A DNA stretch of 38,708 nucleotides from JBGSON01 sp041739085 (GCA_041739085.1 JBGSON010000010.1:1-38708); one strand, 5' to 3'; counted from the stretch's first letter, positions 24,301 to 32,652 are shown. Numbers and translations: made by a program. Notes: generated from the sequence alone by a model not told the origin.

Positions 24301-26295
24301 CTCTGCCGCCTCAATCCCTTCTACGCGGGAAATGAGAGGGCGAAGTCCGTTGATCTGAGCATCTATCAATGCGATTTGCTGTGTCAGTTTTGAAATCATC
24401 TTGTCCTCATCTTTCCACGAGTCTGGCCCACGACTTATCGCAGCTTTCTCTCTTTCCCGGTCATCTTTTTGAGACTGAAGATCCCGAATACGAGTGCTGA
24501 TGGTTTCTGCATTCACCGTGATCGTCGGAGAATCTCCTGAAGAGATAAAGCTCGAGAGATTGGTCAGTTTTTCTTGTGCCGTGAAGAAATCGATGTATCC
24601 CTGTGCAATGGAAAGCGCTTGTGATTCGAGAAGTTTTCTCATATCACCAAGGACACGATTTACAGTTTCAACTTGTTTCGTTTTATCCCCTGGAGCAATA
24701 CCGAGGAGAGTTGTGAACCCAGCATCATCTTTTTTTTCTGCCCCCTTCAGAGCGGTAGTGATTCTCTCAATATACTCAATACCTTTTTCTGTATCCACAT
24801 ATGCTTCAAGTGCGTCAGCGGAATCGGACGGGGCGGAAAAACTAATATCAGGGAAAGCCACGCCGAGCGTTCCACACACAGATCTCATAATATCCTTCAT
24901 TGGAGATCCCAGTTCGTCGTTATCCTGAAACCCTCTATATTTTAATTCTGCCTGACTGATTCGTGTTTCCAATTCTGATCTTGTCTTTTCACTACTTGAA
25001 TCTTTCAGTTTTTGAACTTCATTTTTCAAAAACTGCGCGAGATACAGAGGATTCCGCTCTACTCTTTTCGATGTCGCCTCAAGTCGTTTCTTTGTTCTTG
25101 ATTTCAGGAAGAGTGAGGATAAGACCGCTCTTTGGGAATCGTCCACCCTCATATCGAGCCCCCGAGGAAGAAACCGCTCGAGGACCAATCGCTCGGCAGG
25201 GACAAGAGTTCTCTGATTCTTGAGTTCCCAAGCTCTGATTCTGCTTTCGAATTGATCAGATGAGAGGCGGTCGATCCTTCCTCCGGTCACTTCCGGAGTG
25301 ATATTTTCTCCCGGAAAAGCTAACTGAGCGACATTCCGCCAAAAACGGTACTCCAGTTGCGCCGCCTGGAAGGCCTGATCCGCTTCCGCTTGTTTTGCAT
25401 CTTGGGCTATACGCGCGGCCCCTTGCTCATCTGATAACTGAGCAAATCCATCAACGCTAACCCTGTGAAGGAGTTCCTGATTCGAACGGGAAGTTTCAAG
25501 TTCTTTAATCCGCTTCTCAAGAGCGGCCGATTGATCAGTATGATTTTTCAGATTCTGTCTATTGGTATTCAGCGCAGTGTTCATTGTCCCTCGATCGTCG
25601 ATGCTTTGATATTGAATGGGAAGGTGAGCCCGGAGAGGAGCGATTTGCTTGTTAAGAGCTTCTATCTTATCTCTATATGTGCCTTTGTCTATCCATTCGT
25701 AAAAGGAGGCCCTAGCCAAATCATTCTCCTGATTTTGTCTTAGAAAGAGAAGGCCATCTATTGCGCCAAGCACCTTATCAATTTCTTCTTCAGATTTAAT
25801 TTGGGCTTCTAGGGTTTCTTTTTGTTTCACAGCGGCATCATAACTTGCTTTTGCAGTGTCATATCGCATTTTCGCGCCATTTATTATTTCTTGGCTCTGT
25901 CCGCGACCAGTGTCAAGTCTTCTTCTCTGTGTATCTCCATTACTCCTGGTTTCCTCTTTCCCCTGACGAGTTTTCTCTTCCGCCTTTTTTGATTCCGCTA
26001 TCTGTGTTTGAATAATTTGCCGCGCACCGGGGAAAACGGAATACCGTCCACCACCTTCCAGTTTGAAAACAGAGCTAATTTTTTCCTCCTTCCCATCCAA
26101 TGCTGTGAATTCTGCCTTTAGCCGGGTAATCTGCTGTGCATCCACTTTATCCCCCGGAGAAACCGGTGTCCGGTCAGGCGTTCCACCTTCAGAAGGGGCA
26201 GCTGGAAGAGTCTCGAAAACTATCCTCGTTTCATAGGAGAGATGATCAGCTTGTTTCTTGCGGAAGGGCCTTATATTGAAGCGCTCAAAACGCAT
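21373..26295 (-). CDS. Giant protein of unknown function, 1,640 aa, with coiled coils and membrane segments
   Basis: No known domain is recognised. The N-terminal third is charged and helical with likely coiled coils (about 90-200 and 255-310, and again around 600-670). Two hydrophobic regions lie at about 985-1025 (GILAAALWFFARKF and following) and 1465-1515. Several amphipathic helices occur between them (for example WLVLTYASHRVTIEKVKAAG). There is no N-terminal signal peptide. The gene is 69 bases upstream of the 865-aa gene and follows the peptidoglycan-hydrolase gene, interrupted by a transposase. It may belong with these in a surface or transfer apparatus, but this is inferred only from position and size. 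Confidence 0.85.
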   Translation of the reverse strand: MRFERFNIRPFRKKQADHLSYETRIVFETLPAAPSEGGTPDRTPVSPGDKVDAQQITRLKAEFTALDGKEEKISSVFKLEGGGRYSVFPGARQIIQTQIAESKKAEEKTRQGKEETRSNGDTQRRRLDTGRGQSQEIINGAKMRYDTAKASYDAAVKQKETLEAQIKSEEEIDKVLGAIDGLLFLRQNQENDLARASFYEWIDKGTYRDKIEALNKQIAPLRAHLPIQYQSIDDRGTMNTALNTNRQNLKNHTDQSAALEKRIKELETSRSNQELLHRVSVDGFAQLSDEQGAARIAQDAKQAEADQAFQAAQLEYRFWRNVAQLAFPGENITPEVTGGRIDRLSSDQFESRIRAWELKNQRTLVPAERLVLERFLPRGLDMRVDDSQRAVLSSLFLKSRTKKRLEATSKRVERNPLYLAQFLKNEVQKLKDSSSEKTRSELETRISQAELKYRGFQDNDELGSPMKDIMRSVCGTLGVAFPDISFSAPSDSADALEAYVDTEKGIEYIERITTALKGAEKKDDAGFTTLLGIAPGDKTKQVETVNRVLGDMRKLLESQALSIAQGYIDFFTAQEKLTNLSSFISSGDSPTITVNAETISTRIRDLQSQKDDREREKAAISRGPDSWKDEDKMISKLTQQIALIDAQINGLRPLISRVEGIEAAEPAKAQYTETQDNPIFDLHSEPQDRFNALTDTILYVNDILFPKEEGLDPINLKVRQFLVHICLYNSVDPAALSNFLQSLRTDKLIPFYDALGNDLKISESPQVAVSPSSALGSTPPWTPPLPFSETKKFLTGANVSADSVLPFLKPGANPQEIIDQFKEKTNRESLQESKERRDILDAKYHDRYFQYKNLIDAQANRGWIDSNPEYFAGNWFDADGNLKTNTRDEIIRKILPIDSQGKVRFKDKDILASDLFTKITANDSDAIAWVRGLQSYIQFYRGEGGQEIQANASLEEAQRGLNRTKPGLGDILVGIKDKLVYGDFTDKAQVGILAAALWFFARKFTGARTALFALGGLWALDAIQADTTDLFGGQRLFDKLISPDFADVRGTPLGAFLNESDLKGPMEQKAGLIMTGIPISQLLDWSEPILLEMQPGTEPKPRSAGMIYMEKIPPQMRSQMTKMFPQYRGKDEFKGAMVFWSVFEKFLVRSSGRATYHKDDNTPSAFKGFNYIRARYTNESKIPEGYEQYRKDIGNAHERYAKQPPLFSLVLEHEMSRTDIIKSVSENQTAIEWMKQAGKDIYDKYGPLLVDAKDWTIAEAEKLFDYLRHTAFPLAKAKIAQLASQGWRIAKDTYESGKNWLVLTYASHRVTIEKVKAAGIWLIKAPFRGVEWMIETTEENLPKILEKLRHIKDNYVMGWYEALTNSTNSEQERLISSGDDILAALKDMGIDDDIKTVYGFVRDDDLRDLCTKLVDDGDFVTMINSFRGPANVAKSSTNNAKDMTGTYAIGDNITQGEIARLFLMSSLGTASALNLVANTGISAERGLVEFVDFLRALTITPLRVVYGVGTVGFSDMMKNLDIKAQQGIQKLKIDKINVRSVESFQQMQNFIEVYPVDDFSTPGLWTMSKVISYEDAAFSVAAASFPKKSDDQKSLAKAQLHLALTDMNNLIQLLRSPPGPTQQNLFNALVASAGKYLNAT

Positions 26296-26339
26296 ATTTC
26301 TTTCAAATGGATATTGATTTTTATTACAAGAATCAGATT

Positions 26340-26369
26340 ATTTTATCATAAATCCACCCTTTTTATCAA
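26340..26369 (-). promoter_or_regulatory. Candidate promoter for the 1,640-aa gene
   Basis: On the minus strand TTGATA (26369-26364) and TAAAAT (26345-26340) are separated by 18 bases, with a TGA triplet directly before the -10 (extended -10 type). It lies about 45 bases upstream of the ATG and just beyond the 3' end of the transposase remnant. Confidence 0.45.
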
Positions 26370-26988
26370 GGGAAATCTGCACGCGACTCCGATAACGTCT
26401 GGTCTTCATGGGCCAATTCCCCCTTCCATTTTTCCGGATTCCTCCGAATATAATCCCGGATGCAATACAGTGCTTCTTCATCCCGGACGATGCGGTCGTG
26501 AAATGACCGTTGCCATGCGAAATCATGGAATCCATGTTCATGGATGATTTTTGACGATGTGGTTTTGAATGCGTTCATCGTTTTGGATAATAAATTATGG
26601 CGGCGATGGTATAAAACGGGGTTGGTTTTTGGTGGGGCGATTGCGGTAGGGGCAATCCTAGGATTGCCCCTACGGATCCCGTTATGTTCATCGGGTAATG
26701 CGATATCCACATCATTTTCAATATATAAAATCCCATGGACATGATCGGGCATGACCACAAATTCATCCAATTTTACGCGGCAAAAATGTTTCCCGATCCA
26801 CAACCATTGATCCCAAACAATTCTACCGTATTCATTGAGGAACATTTTCCTTCGCGAAGGATTCCAAAAATTTTCCTCCGGTGTTTGACGCAGATCGTGA
26901 TGAAATACCATCCGGTCCGTGAATAATCGTAATCCTTGAGGCGGTTCCTTTTTCGTTCCCTGTGATTTGCTGGTGAATAGTGCGTCAT
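26366..26988 (-). pseudogene. Frameshifted Y1 (REP-associated/IS200-like) transposase
   Basis: Y1 transposases are HUH single-strand nucleases that act on DNA hairpins. The N-terminal part (ATG at 26988) reads RKRNRLKDYDYSRTGWYFIT and continues with ICVKHRRKIFGILREGK, typical of the family. The remainder lies in another frame: KMFLNEYGRIVWDQWLW, the HUH motif VVMPDHVHGIL and the tyrosine region CIRDYIRRNPEKW. The frames join at a T4 run on the plus strand (26845-26848); one extra base there would restore a single protein of about 207 aa. It lies between two genes of the giant-protein block. Sequencing error in the homopolymer, true mutation and programmed slippage are all possible. Confidence 0.8.
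26646..26673. repeat. Perfect 28-base palindrome inside the transposase frame
   Basis: The sequence GTAGGGGCAATCCT is immediately followed by its exact reverse complement. It falls within the transposase coding frame, where it encodes a Gly-Asn-Pro-Arg-Ile-Ala-Pro stretch between the HUH and tyrosine motifs. Palindromes of the form GTAGGGGCRA...CCCCTAC are common REP-like elements associated with such transposases. Confidence 0.85.
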
Positions 26989-27113
26989 ATCCGATGGATA
27001 TTCTTCTCTGATTCCTTGACCGAAAAACGAGCAAAAGATGGATGGCTCTTTTTATCGCATGACCAAGAGGAAATCAGAGCTGATTCCTGTCGTTTCCATT
27101 CAACAACAAACCA

Positions 27114-30100
27114 TTATTGCCCACCCGCCCCCGCGTCAAACATCTTGTCGACGACATGAAAATGATGGTTCGACGATCCCTTTGACTCTTCGATGAGAAA
27201 GATCTCCCCCGCTTCGTATTTCTTCTTGAGGACTTTCGTGAGCGCCGCGTGATAGAACGTTTTCACCATTTCATGTTTTCTTCCGACACCGGATGTTTTG
27301 CCGTATGAGACACCATCGGCATTATCATCCGGCATGGGATAAAAGGAAAAATTCTCCTGATCCCTGATGTCGACAATATCAAATCGGTATGCGCTCAGGT
27401 CAAGCGCGATCCCATTCCGGTGCGCGGAATTGCCGGACGAATTCGGGATGAGCCGGTTATAGGAATCCGGTCTCACGAGACAGGTAAGGATGGGGCGGAC
27501 CCGAAAATCACGCGGAAAACCGGCATTCCAGAATTCGCGGTTCACTTCGTGGGAAATATCTTTTACGAGCTCTTCCATGTGGGGATATCCATAGATGTAA
27601 TCACTGTGATTTCTCCTTTTGTCATTCGTCCCCTCCTTTCTCAATTTCGTGCCTCCGACATCAAAGAGACGATAGTAGGGAGAGGAGTATTCTCTGAACG
27701 GGATGAGGACATCGTTTTCCGCCCGGGCAAGGACAGATTCCACGTTTGGAAATTCAGGGATCTCCCTTCCCCCCTTCGTTTGGGACTCACGCCACCTGAG
27801 GAATTCAGGATTTCTCCCTGATGTAAAATGAGGAGCGCTATACTGAGAATTCGCATCAAGGAGTGAATCAAGTCCGGCAAGCTCGCTTCCGAGATCTTCG
27901 CTCATGGGGATCTTTCCGAAATCAAATCCGGATTCGGAGGATTTTTCGGGAGACGGTTTGGATTTTTTTCTTTCAAAAAGCTGGCCGATCGCATGGAAAA
28001 GTCCGATCTTCTCAGCTGCCACTCCGCCTCCGGCGGCGAGAAAAAGAGTGAGGAGTTTCCTCCGTGTGACGTCGATCCTTTTTCTGAGAGCCGTGTCTCT
28101 GAAGACTTCAGCCGCCACCCCGGCGGCGACTCCTGCAGCGATCGCCGCTGGCGGAGAGAGGATCCTCCGGAATGTCCGCATGAAATCGCGCCGGTCAGCG
28201 GGTTTTGCTCTTTCCTGCGGAGTATGGCTCGGGGGCCTATATTCGGAGACCATTGGAACTTCGGGATCTGAGGCCGGGTTCTCCAGTTTTTTTGCCGTGA
28301 GACGACTGATCGCCATAACTTTCGGAGCGTAGTCCACCGACTTTTTTCCGTACCGTATTCCGTCGCTTCTCCGGAGTGCGGGTGATTCTTTTGAGACAAA
28401 TGCGTCGACTTCGTCTTTCCGCGCGAGCGCATGGGCGTTCATGTACACATACACGTTCATGCCATGCGGACCAGGGCCAAGGTCTCTCGTCACAGCCTCG
28501 ACAGAATAATTCTCAGCGAACCATTTGATGACGAGGAGCATGAGCGTTTCTCCGCAATGGTATGAACTGAGAACTGCGGGGAAGAGAAAATCTTCTTCTT
28601 TGAGTTGAAATACTCCCATGATCTTCTTGAGATAGGGGTCTTCCTGGAGTCTCGAATAGATCTTCGCGAAATATCGTTCCGCGCCTTCCGTTGAGCGGGA
28701 AAACACCCTCCTCTCGTCAATATGGACAGAGCCCTTTCTCCTCCTTGAAGGCCGGTACCAGCCTTCGGTGATCCGGTAGTGGTCCGCCGTCGCTTCATCC
28801 AGATACACGCTGTCTCCTGTCTGCGCTTTCATGCGCTGGTAGCTCCCGACGAGAAGGCCCTGTTCCCGGGCTGTCCCTGCAAGGAATTGCCAGGGGCCGA
28901 CTGCTTGCGCCGAGCTCGTGAGATCCTGAAAACCTCCTGTCTCAATAAATGAAATGCCTCCGGTAATAATATCCTGAAGACCTTTCGGGAGACTTCCTTT
29001 TGAAAATATCCGTCTCGCGCTTTCGAGTTTTGTGAGCGATTCGCCCTCATATTTTACTTTCTCCTCCGCGTTCCGATACGCAAACCGGAAGAACGTGTTC
29101 TCTTTTTTTTCTTCAAATGTTTGAAGCACACCCCGGACAGAATAAGACACGGGAAGTTCTCTCCCGTTTGCCTTCCGGATATGGAGACCCCGTCCTTTTT
29201 CTTTCCCGTAGCGAGCTGAAAAATAACTCCTCCACTTATCATAAAATTCCTGATTCGGTTCGCCGCTGTTTGCATCCCAGATGGTGAGGATCGTTCTTTT
29301 TGTGTCCTCAGGGAGTCGGACACGCTCCATTTCAGCGATGAGTTCCTCACGAGTTCCCGGGACAAAGTGGACTGCTCCGCCCCGCTCCTGCCGTCGAATG
29401 CGCTGACGGTCGCCCGTGGAGAGCCGCAGTCGTTTGTTTGTGAGAATACGGATGAGATCACCTCCGCGTCTCTTCACGCGGCCTCCCTCCTGGTAGCACG
29501 CGGTGATCATCCTTTTTTTCTGGTCTTCAGAAACCCCGGTAAAGTCATATTCAGAGGCAGGAATCGGAATTACATGAATTCTCTTTCCGAGCACATTCTC
29601 TTCATCCTCGGGAAAGACATGCGGGGTAATGGGGATGATCTTTTCCACTATATTTCCGTTCTCATCGACAAAAATGAAACTATTTCCGTCGACTCCGCCG
29701 AAGAGCGTTTCAAATGATCTGAGAAAGTTTTCAGCGAGTTCTCCTTCTCCATAGACGCGGGATTCCGGGATTCCGAGAAGTTGACCCGGGATTTCGACCG
29801 GAGTTTCCGGCGATTTGATTCCCGGTATGTCTTGGGATATGACAGAAGCGAGAGGAGTGAGGGCATGATCCGCCGTAGTGGCGGCAATGAGAGCCACTGC
29901 GGGAGGAATGCCGAGGAGGAAGGCCCTCCTTCCCGGATCGAATTCCCTCTTTTCCTTTTTCGGTGGTTTCTTTCCCCTGACTCTCTTTATCCTCAGCGCA
30001 TTACCTTGAACTGATGGCTCCGGAAAAATTCGCCGGATCGCCTTTTCGGCTTTCTCCAGGATCGTCGTCTCGGGAGTTCTCCGCTCTGAATCCGGAGCAG

Positions 30101-30602
30101 AGAGAAGCCCCATTTCCCGCCAGAGCTTCTCCACATCCGGTTCTTTCGTGGCGATGAGATCGATGAAGCTCAGAGGAGAGGATCTCTCCGGATCCCTCCG
30201 GAAACTGCCGAGGATTTTTCCATAGATCGCACGCTGTTCGATGAGGACGAAGAGAAGTCTGAATTGGTCCAAGATCTCTTCTCTCGCTGATTCCATGGTT
30301 TCCGGATTGAGTTCACTGTTATCACCAAATTCAATTTCCAGGAACCGGCTCGAAGATGCATAGAGTTCACGGAATTCACCGGTAAAGTGTTCGATCTGAG
30401 TCCGATCTCCGGGCCGGAGAAGCGCCTCATGCTCACGCACAAAATCCGAGAAACCCTCGGCGATGACAAAGCACTTCCGCGTAATCGAAAGGCACGCATT
30501 CTTTATCGTTTCATCGGATGGAGATGGATCCTTGGGACCGCCTTCTTCAGGAGGAAGATCTTCGGGATAACCAGCCGGCGGAAGTTCTTCATCATCAGAC
30601 AT
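27114..30602 (-). CDS. Membrane-associated bifunctional peptidoglycan hydrolase-like protein
   Basis: From the ATG at 30602 (MSDDEELPPAG) the product is about 1,162 aa; a TTG at 30617 is a weaker start. A lytic-transglycosylase (SLT) motif with catalytic-type Glu554 is seen in GGISFIETGGFQDL followed by AQAVGPWQF. The C-terminus (about 1053-1150) carries NSAHRNGIALDLSAYRF and HHFHVV, the SxHxxGxAxD and HxH patterns of M15/DUF5715-type peptidases. Hydrophobic segments begin with twin-arginine-like motifs: GRRAFLLG at 225, then around 811-833, and TRRKLLTLFL around 845. The protein could remodel cell wall during assembly of an envelope machine. Activities are inferred from motifs only. Confidence 0.8.
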   Translation of the reverse strand: MSDDEELPPAGYPEDLPPEEGGPKDPSPSDETIKNACLSITRKCFVIAEGFSDFVREHEALLRPGDRTQIEHFTGEFRELYASSSRFLEIEFGDNSELNPETMESAREEILDQFRLLFVLIEQRAIYGKILGSFRRDPERSSPLSFIDLIATKEPDVEKLWREMGLLSAPDSERRTPETTILEKAEKAIRRIFPEPSVQGNALRIKRVRGKKPPKKEKREFDPGRRAFLLGIPPAVALIAATTADHALTPLASVISQDIPGIKSPETPVEIPGQLLGIPESRVYGEGELAENFLRSFETLFGGVDGNSFIFVDENGNIVEKIIPITPHVFPEDEENVLGKRIHVIPIPASEYDFTGVSEDQKKRMITACYQEGGRVKRRGGDLIRILTNKRLRLSTGDRQRIRRQERGGAVHFVPGTREELIAEMERVRLPEDTKRTILTIWDANSGEPNQEFYDKWRSYFSARYGKEKGRGLHIRKANGRELPVSYSVRGVLQTFEEKKENTFFRFAYRNAEEKVKYEGESLTKLESARRIFSKGSLPKGLQDIITGGISFIETGGFQDLTSSAQAVGPWQFLAGTAREQGLLVGSYQRMKAQTGDSVYLDEATADHYRITEGWYRPSRRRKGSVHIDERRVFSRSTEGAERYFAKIYSRLQEDPYLKKIMGVFQLKEEDFLFPAVLSSYHCGETLMLLVIKWFAENYSVEAVTRDLGPGPHGMNVYVYMNAHALARKDEVDAFVSKESPALRRSDGIRYGKKSVDYAPKVMAISRLTAKKLENPASDPEVPMVSEYRPPSHTPQERAKPADRRDFMRTFRRILSPPAAIAAGVAAGVAAEVFRDTALRKRIDVTRRKLLTLFLAAGGGVAAEKIGLFHAIGQLFERKKSKPSPEKSSESGFDFGKIPMSEDLGSELAGLDSLLDANSQYSAPHFTSGRNPEFLRWRESQTKGGREIPEFPNVESVLARAENDVLIPFREYSSPYYRLFDVGGTKLRKEGTNDKRRNHSDYIYGYPHMEELVKDISHEVNREFWNAGFPRDFRVRPILTCLVRPDSYNRLIPNSSGNSAHRNGIALDLSAYRFDIVDIRDQENFSFYPMPDDNADGVSYGKTSGVGRKHEMVKTFYHAALTKVLKKKYEAGEIFLIEESKGSSNHHFHVVDKMFDAGAGGQ

Positions 30603-30637
30603 GAGGAGAACGCGCAAAATTCTTTGTTATTCTTTAC

Positions 30638-30666
30638 ATTATACCTGACGATGTGTCAATGGGCAA
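30638..30666 (-). promoter_or_regulatory. Promoter for the peptidoglycan hydrolase-like gene
   Basis: On the minus strand TTGCCC (30666-30661) and a consensus TATAAT (30643-30638) are separated by 17 bases. Transcription would start near 30631, about 30 bases before the ATG at 30602. Confidence 0.6.
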
Positions 30667-30682
30667 GGGGGAGGTAAGTGAG

Positions 30683-30778
30683 CAAGTGTTCAAGCGAGCA
30701 AGCGTGCAAGTAAAGAAACTCATCTTGAATACTTGAATACTTGAACACTTGAATACTTGAACACTTGAACACTTAAAC
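30683..30778. repeat. CAAGNNNN octamer inverted repeat
   Basis: Four CAAG-initiated octamers (30683-30710) are followed by six CTTG-initiated octamers and a decayed seventh (30724-30778), all in strict 8-base phase. The arms can pair through their CAAG/CTTG tetramers. It lies in the divergent space between the hydrolase-like gene and pilD. Together with the promoter at 30638 it fills the 249-base gap before pilD, in which I see nothing else. Confidence 0.75.
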
Positions 30779-30851
30779 TCGTGAATCCTTTCGAAAGTCC
30801 TACCATGCTCCCGTGCGAATAAGGTATCATATACACATCTTTACTCTCCGT

Positions 30852-31649
30852 ATGCCACCATTTTTCCCTCTCCTCCTCTTCCTCCTCGGTCTCTTCATCG
30901 GATCGTTTGCGAATGTCGTCATCCTGAGGCTCCATTCCGGAAAAAAAGGGATTCTTGGCGGGAGATCGGAATGCCCGAAATGTCATCATACTCTCGGAGC
31001 AGCTGACCTTTTTCCTGTTTTTTCGTGGCTCTTCCTCAGGGGAAAATGCAGATACTGCAAGAAACCGATCTCAGCCCAGTATCCCATCGTCGAATTTCTC
31101 ATGGGGCTTGCCTGGGCGGGAACATATTTCATCGCTCCGTACGATCCGGCATCTTCCTGCGTGGAATATTGGCTCGGTCTCGGATTTTTTGAGCTCGTTG
31201 TTACAGGCCTCCTCATCATCACGGTGTACGATCTCAAATATTTTGAAATACCGGATGAAGTCTCCATCCCCCTCATCATCCTCATCCTCCTCGCGCTTCC
31301 ATTCCCTTTCACTCCGAACTTCATCGACGCGCTCATCGGAGCCGCGATCCCGCTTGCATTCTTTTCCCTTCAGATCCTTGTTTCAAAAGGGAAATGGATG
31401 GGAGGCGGTGATCTCCGACTCGGAGCGATCATGGGACTCCTCCTCGGATGGAAAGCGACACTCGTTGCGCTTTTCTTTTCTTATTTCATCGGAGCGATAA
31501 TCGGTCTTTTCCTCATGTCCATTGGGAAAAAGGAGAAATCTTCGATGATCCCCTTTGGACCATTCCTCGTTGTCGGGACTGTTTTGGGACTCTTATATGG
31601 ACATACTGTTGCGGTGTGGTATCTCGGATTGATCGGGGTGGGGAAGTGA
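30852..31649 (+). CDS. pilD: Prepilin peptidase (A24 family)
   Basis: This membrane aspartic protease cleaves and usually methylates type IV prepilins. The ATG at 30852 (MPPFFPLLLFLLGLFIGSF) gives 265 aa and places the conserved GSFxNVVILR at the right distance from the start; 13 extra residues upstream are not conserved-looking. The zinc site is CPKC ... CRYC (about 40-70), diagnostic of the methyltransferase-containing form. The catalytic aspartates lie in TVYDLKYFEIPD and GGGDLRLGA. About seven membrane segments are present. Pilins and other pilus genes are not in the window, apart from the GspF-like repeats at 8349. Confidence 0.95.
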   Translation: MPPFFPLLLFLLGLFIGSFANVVILRLHSGKKGILGGRSECPKCHHTLGAADLFPVFSWLFLRGKCRYCKKPISAQYPIVEFLMGLAWAGTYFIAPYDPASSCVEYWLGLGFFELVVTGLLIITVYDLKYFEIPDEVSIPLIILILLALPFPFTPNFIDALIGAAIPLAFFSLQILVSKGKWMGGGDLRLGAIMGLLLGWKATLVALFFSYFIGAIIGLFLMSIGKKEKSSMIPFGPFLVVGTVLGLLYGHTVAVWYLGLIGVGK

Positions 31650-31667
31650 GAGGAGCGGGAAAGCGAA

Positions 31668-32148
31668 CAAGTGTTCAAGTTGGCAAGTGTTCAAGCATGG
31701 GAAGATCTTGCCATATTCATTTTTGAGATTTCATCCATCCCTTGAGGACTTTTCCAACCTCATCCGCAATCACTTGGAGAGACTGGTGCTCTTCTTCAGT
31801 GATGTAATGGAGATCTCGTGAGAGTAATAAAAAATATTTCACTTCCTCGAGAGAGCTTTCAGAAATGTTATAAAAATGGAGCGAATCCTTCAGACATTTT
31901 CTTGAAAAACCTTCTGCAATATTTGCAGAAACTGATGTCGAAGCCCGACGAATCTGGTCAGTGAGTCCATATTTTTCATCCTTCGGAAATCGCTTGCTGA
32001 TTTTATAGATGAATAACGTCAATGCATGAGCTTTTTGCCAGGCAATAATTTCATGGAATTGAGAGATTCTCATCAGAGATTTAAAGACATGTTATTTATA
32101 TTTTATCATTCCATGCCCCACTTGCTGACTTGCCAACTTGAACACTTG
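31668..32148. mobile_element. IVS-like unit: four-helix-bundle gene flanked by octamer inverted repeats
   Basis: The left arm at 31668-31695 and the right arm at 32121-32148 each hold four CAAG/CTTG octamers. They are reverse complements at 25 of 28 positions, including 21 in a row. Between them lies a single S23-family gene (31717-32073). The right arm runs into the end of folA and supplies its last codons. S23 proteins are classically encoded in 23S rRNA intervening sequences that are also bounded by complementary ends, so this resembles a dispersed relative. No target-site duplication was established. Confidence 0.5.
31717..32073 (-). CDS. Four-helix-bundle protein (S23 / 23S rRNA intervening-sequence family)
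   Basis: The 118-aa product carries the family pattern almost complete: HEIIAWQKAHALTLFIYKIS, then FPKDEKYGLTDQIRRAS, SVSANIAEGFSR and SLEEVKYFLLLSRDLHYI. These proteins form pentameric four-helix bundles; relatives act as Avd accessory proteins in diversity-generating retroelements, but no reverse transcriptase is present here. The gene lies between matching octamer repeat arms, 23 bases from the end of folA. Its function outside rRNA is unknown; binding of structured nucleic acid is a reasonable inference. Confidence 0.92.
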   Translation of the reverse strand: MRISQFHEIIAWQKAHALTLFIYKISKRFPKDEKYGLTDQIRRASTSVSANIAEGFSRKCLKDSLHFYNISESSLEEVKYFLLLSRDLHYITEEEHQSLQVIADEVGKVLKGWMKSQK

Positions 32149-32644
32149 AGCAATTTTTTTTCTCCCACTCCACAAACTCAAACGCATGCTTATGCCGTTC
32201 GTCTTTCTCATGGTGGATGCGGGAGACCTCACGCCATTCATGTTTTGAAAATTCCGGAAAAAATGCGTCGGCATCGAATTTGCCATCGACAATGGTGAGC
32301 GAAAGACGGTCAGCGAACGGGAGTGCGAGCGAATAGATCTGTGCGCCTCCGATGATGCACGCTTCTTCCGGGTTTTCCTTTTTCGCAATTTCCAAAGCCT
32401 CCTCAAGTGATGTCGCTGTATGAACTCCCTCGATCTTCAAATCAGGATCCCTGCTCACGACGATATTCGTCCGCTTCGGGAGAGGCCTTCCGATGCTCTC
32501 ATACGTCTTTCTTCCCATGATGACCGGCTTTCCCTCTGTAACATGCCGGAAGTGTTTCAGGTCATCCGGGAGATCCCAAGGCATCTTTCCGTTCTTCCCG
32601 ATCTCACGGTTTTTCCCGATGGCAGCGACGAGACGGAGGAACAT
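32096..32644 (-). CDS. folA: Dihydrofolate reductase with repeat-encoded C-terminal tail
   Basis: DHFR regenerates tetrahydrofolate with NADPH. From the ATG at 32644 (MFLRLVAAIGKNREIG) the product is 182 aa. Motifs are clear: GKNGKMPWDLPDDLKHF (active-site Trp-Asp), VIMGRKTYESIGRPLP, NIVVSRD and CIIGGAQIYSLALPFADRL. The usual end is FVEWEKK. Here about 19 further residues (NCSSVQVGKSASGAWNDKI) are encoded by the octamer repeat arm at 32121-32148 and adjacent bases. This indicates that the repeat unit inserted at, and displaced, the original stop. ThyA lies upstream on the same strand, so thyA-folA was probably an operon. Confidence 0.95.
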   Translation of the reverse strand: MFLRLVAAIGKNREIGKNGKMPWDLPDDLKHFRHVTEGKPVIMGRKTYESIGRPLPKRTNIVVSRDPDLKIEGVHTATSLEEALEIAKKENPEEACIIGGAQIYSLALPFADRLSLTIVDGKFDADAFFPEFSKHEWREVSRIHHEKDERHKHAFEFVEWEKKNCSSVQVGKSASGAWNDKI

Positions 32645-32652
32645 AAAAAAAA

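Noticed and set aside
30683..30778. Possible CRISPR array in the short repeats
   Set aside because: The unit is only 8 bases with 4-base variable parts, arms are inverted to each other, and no cas genes are present.
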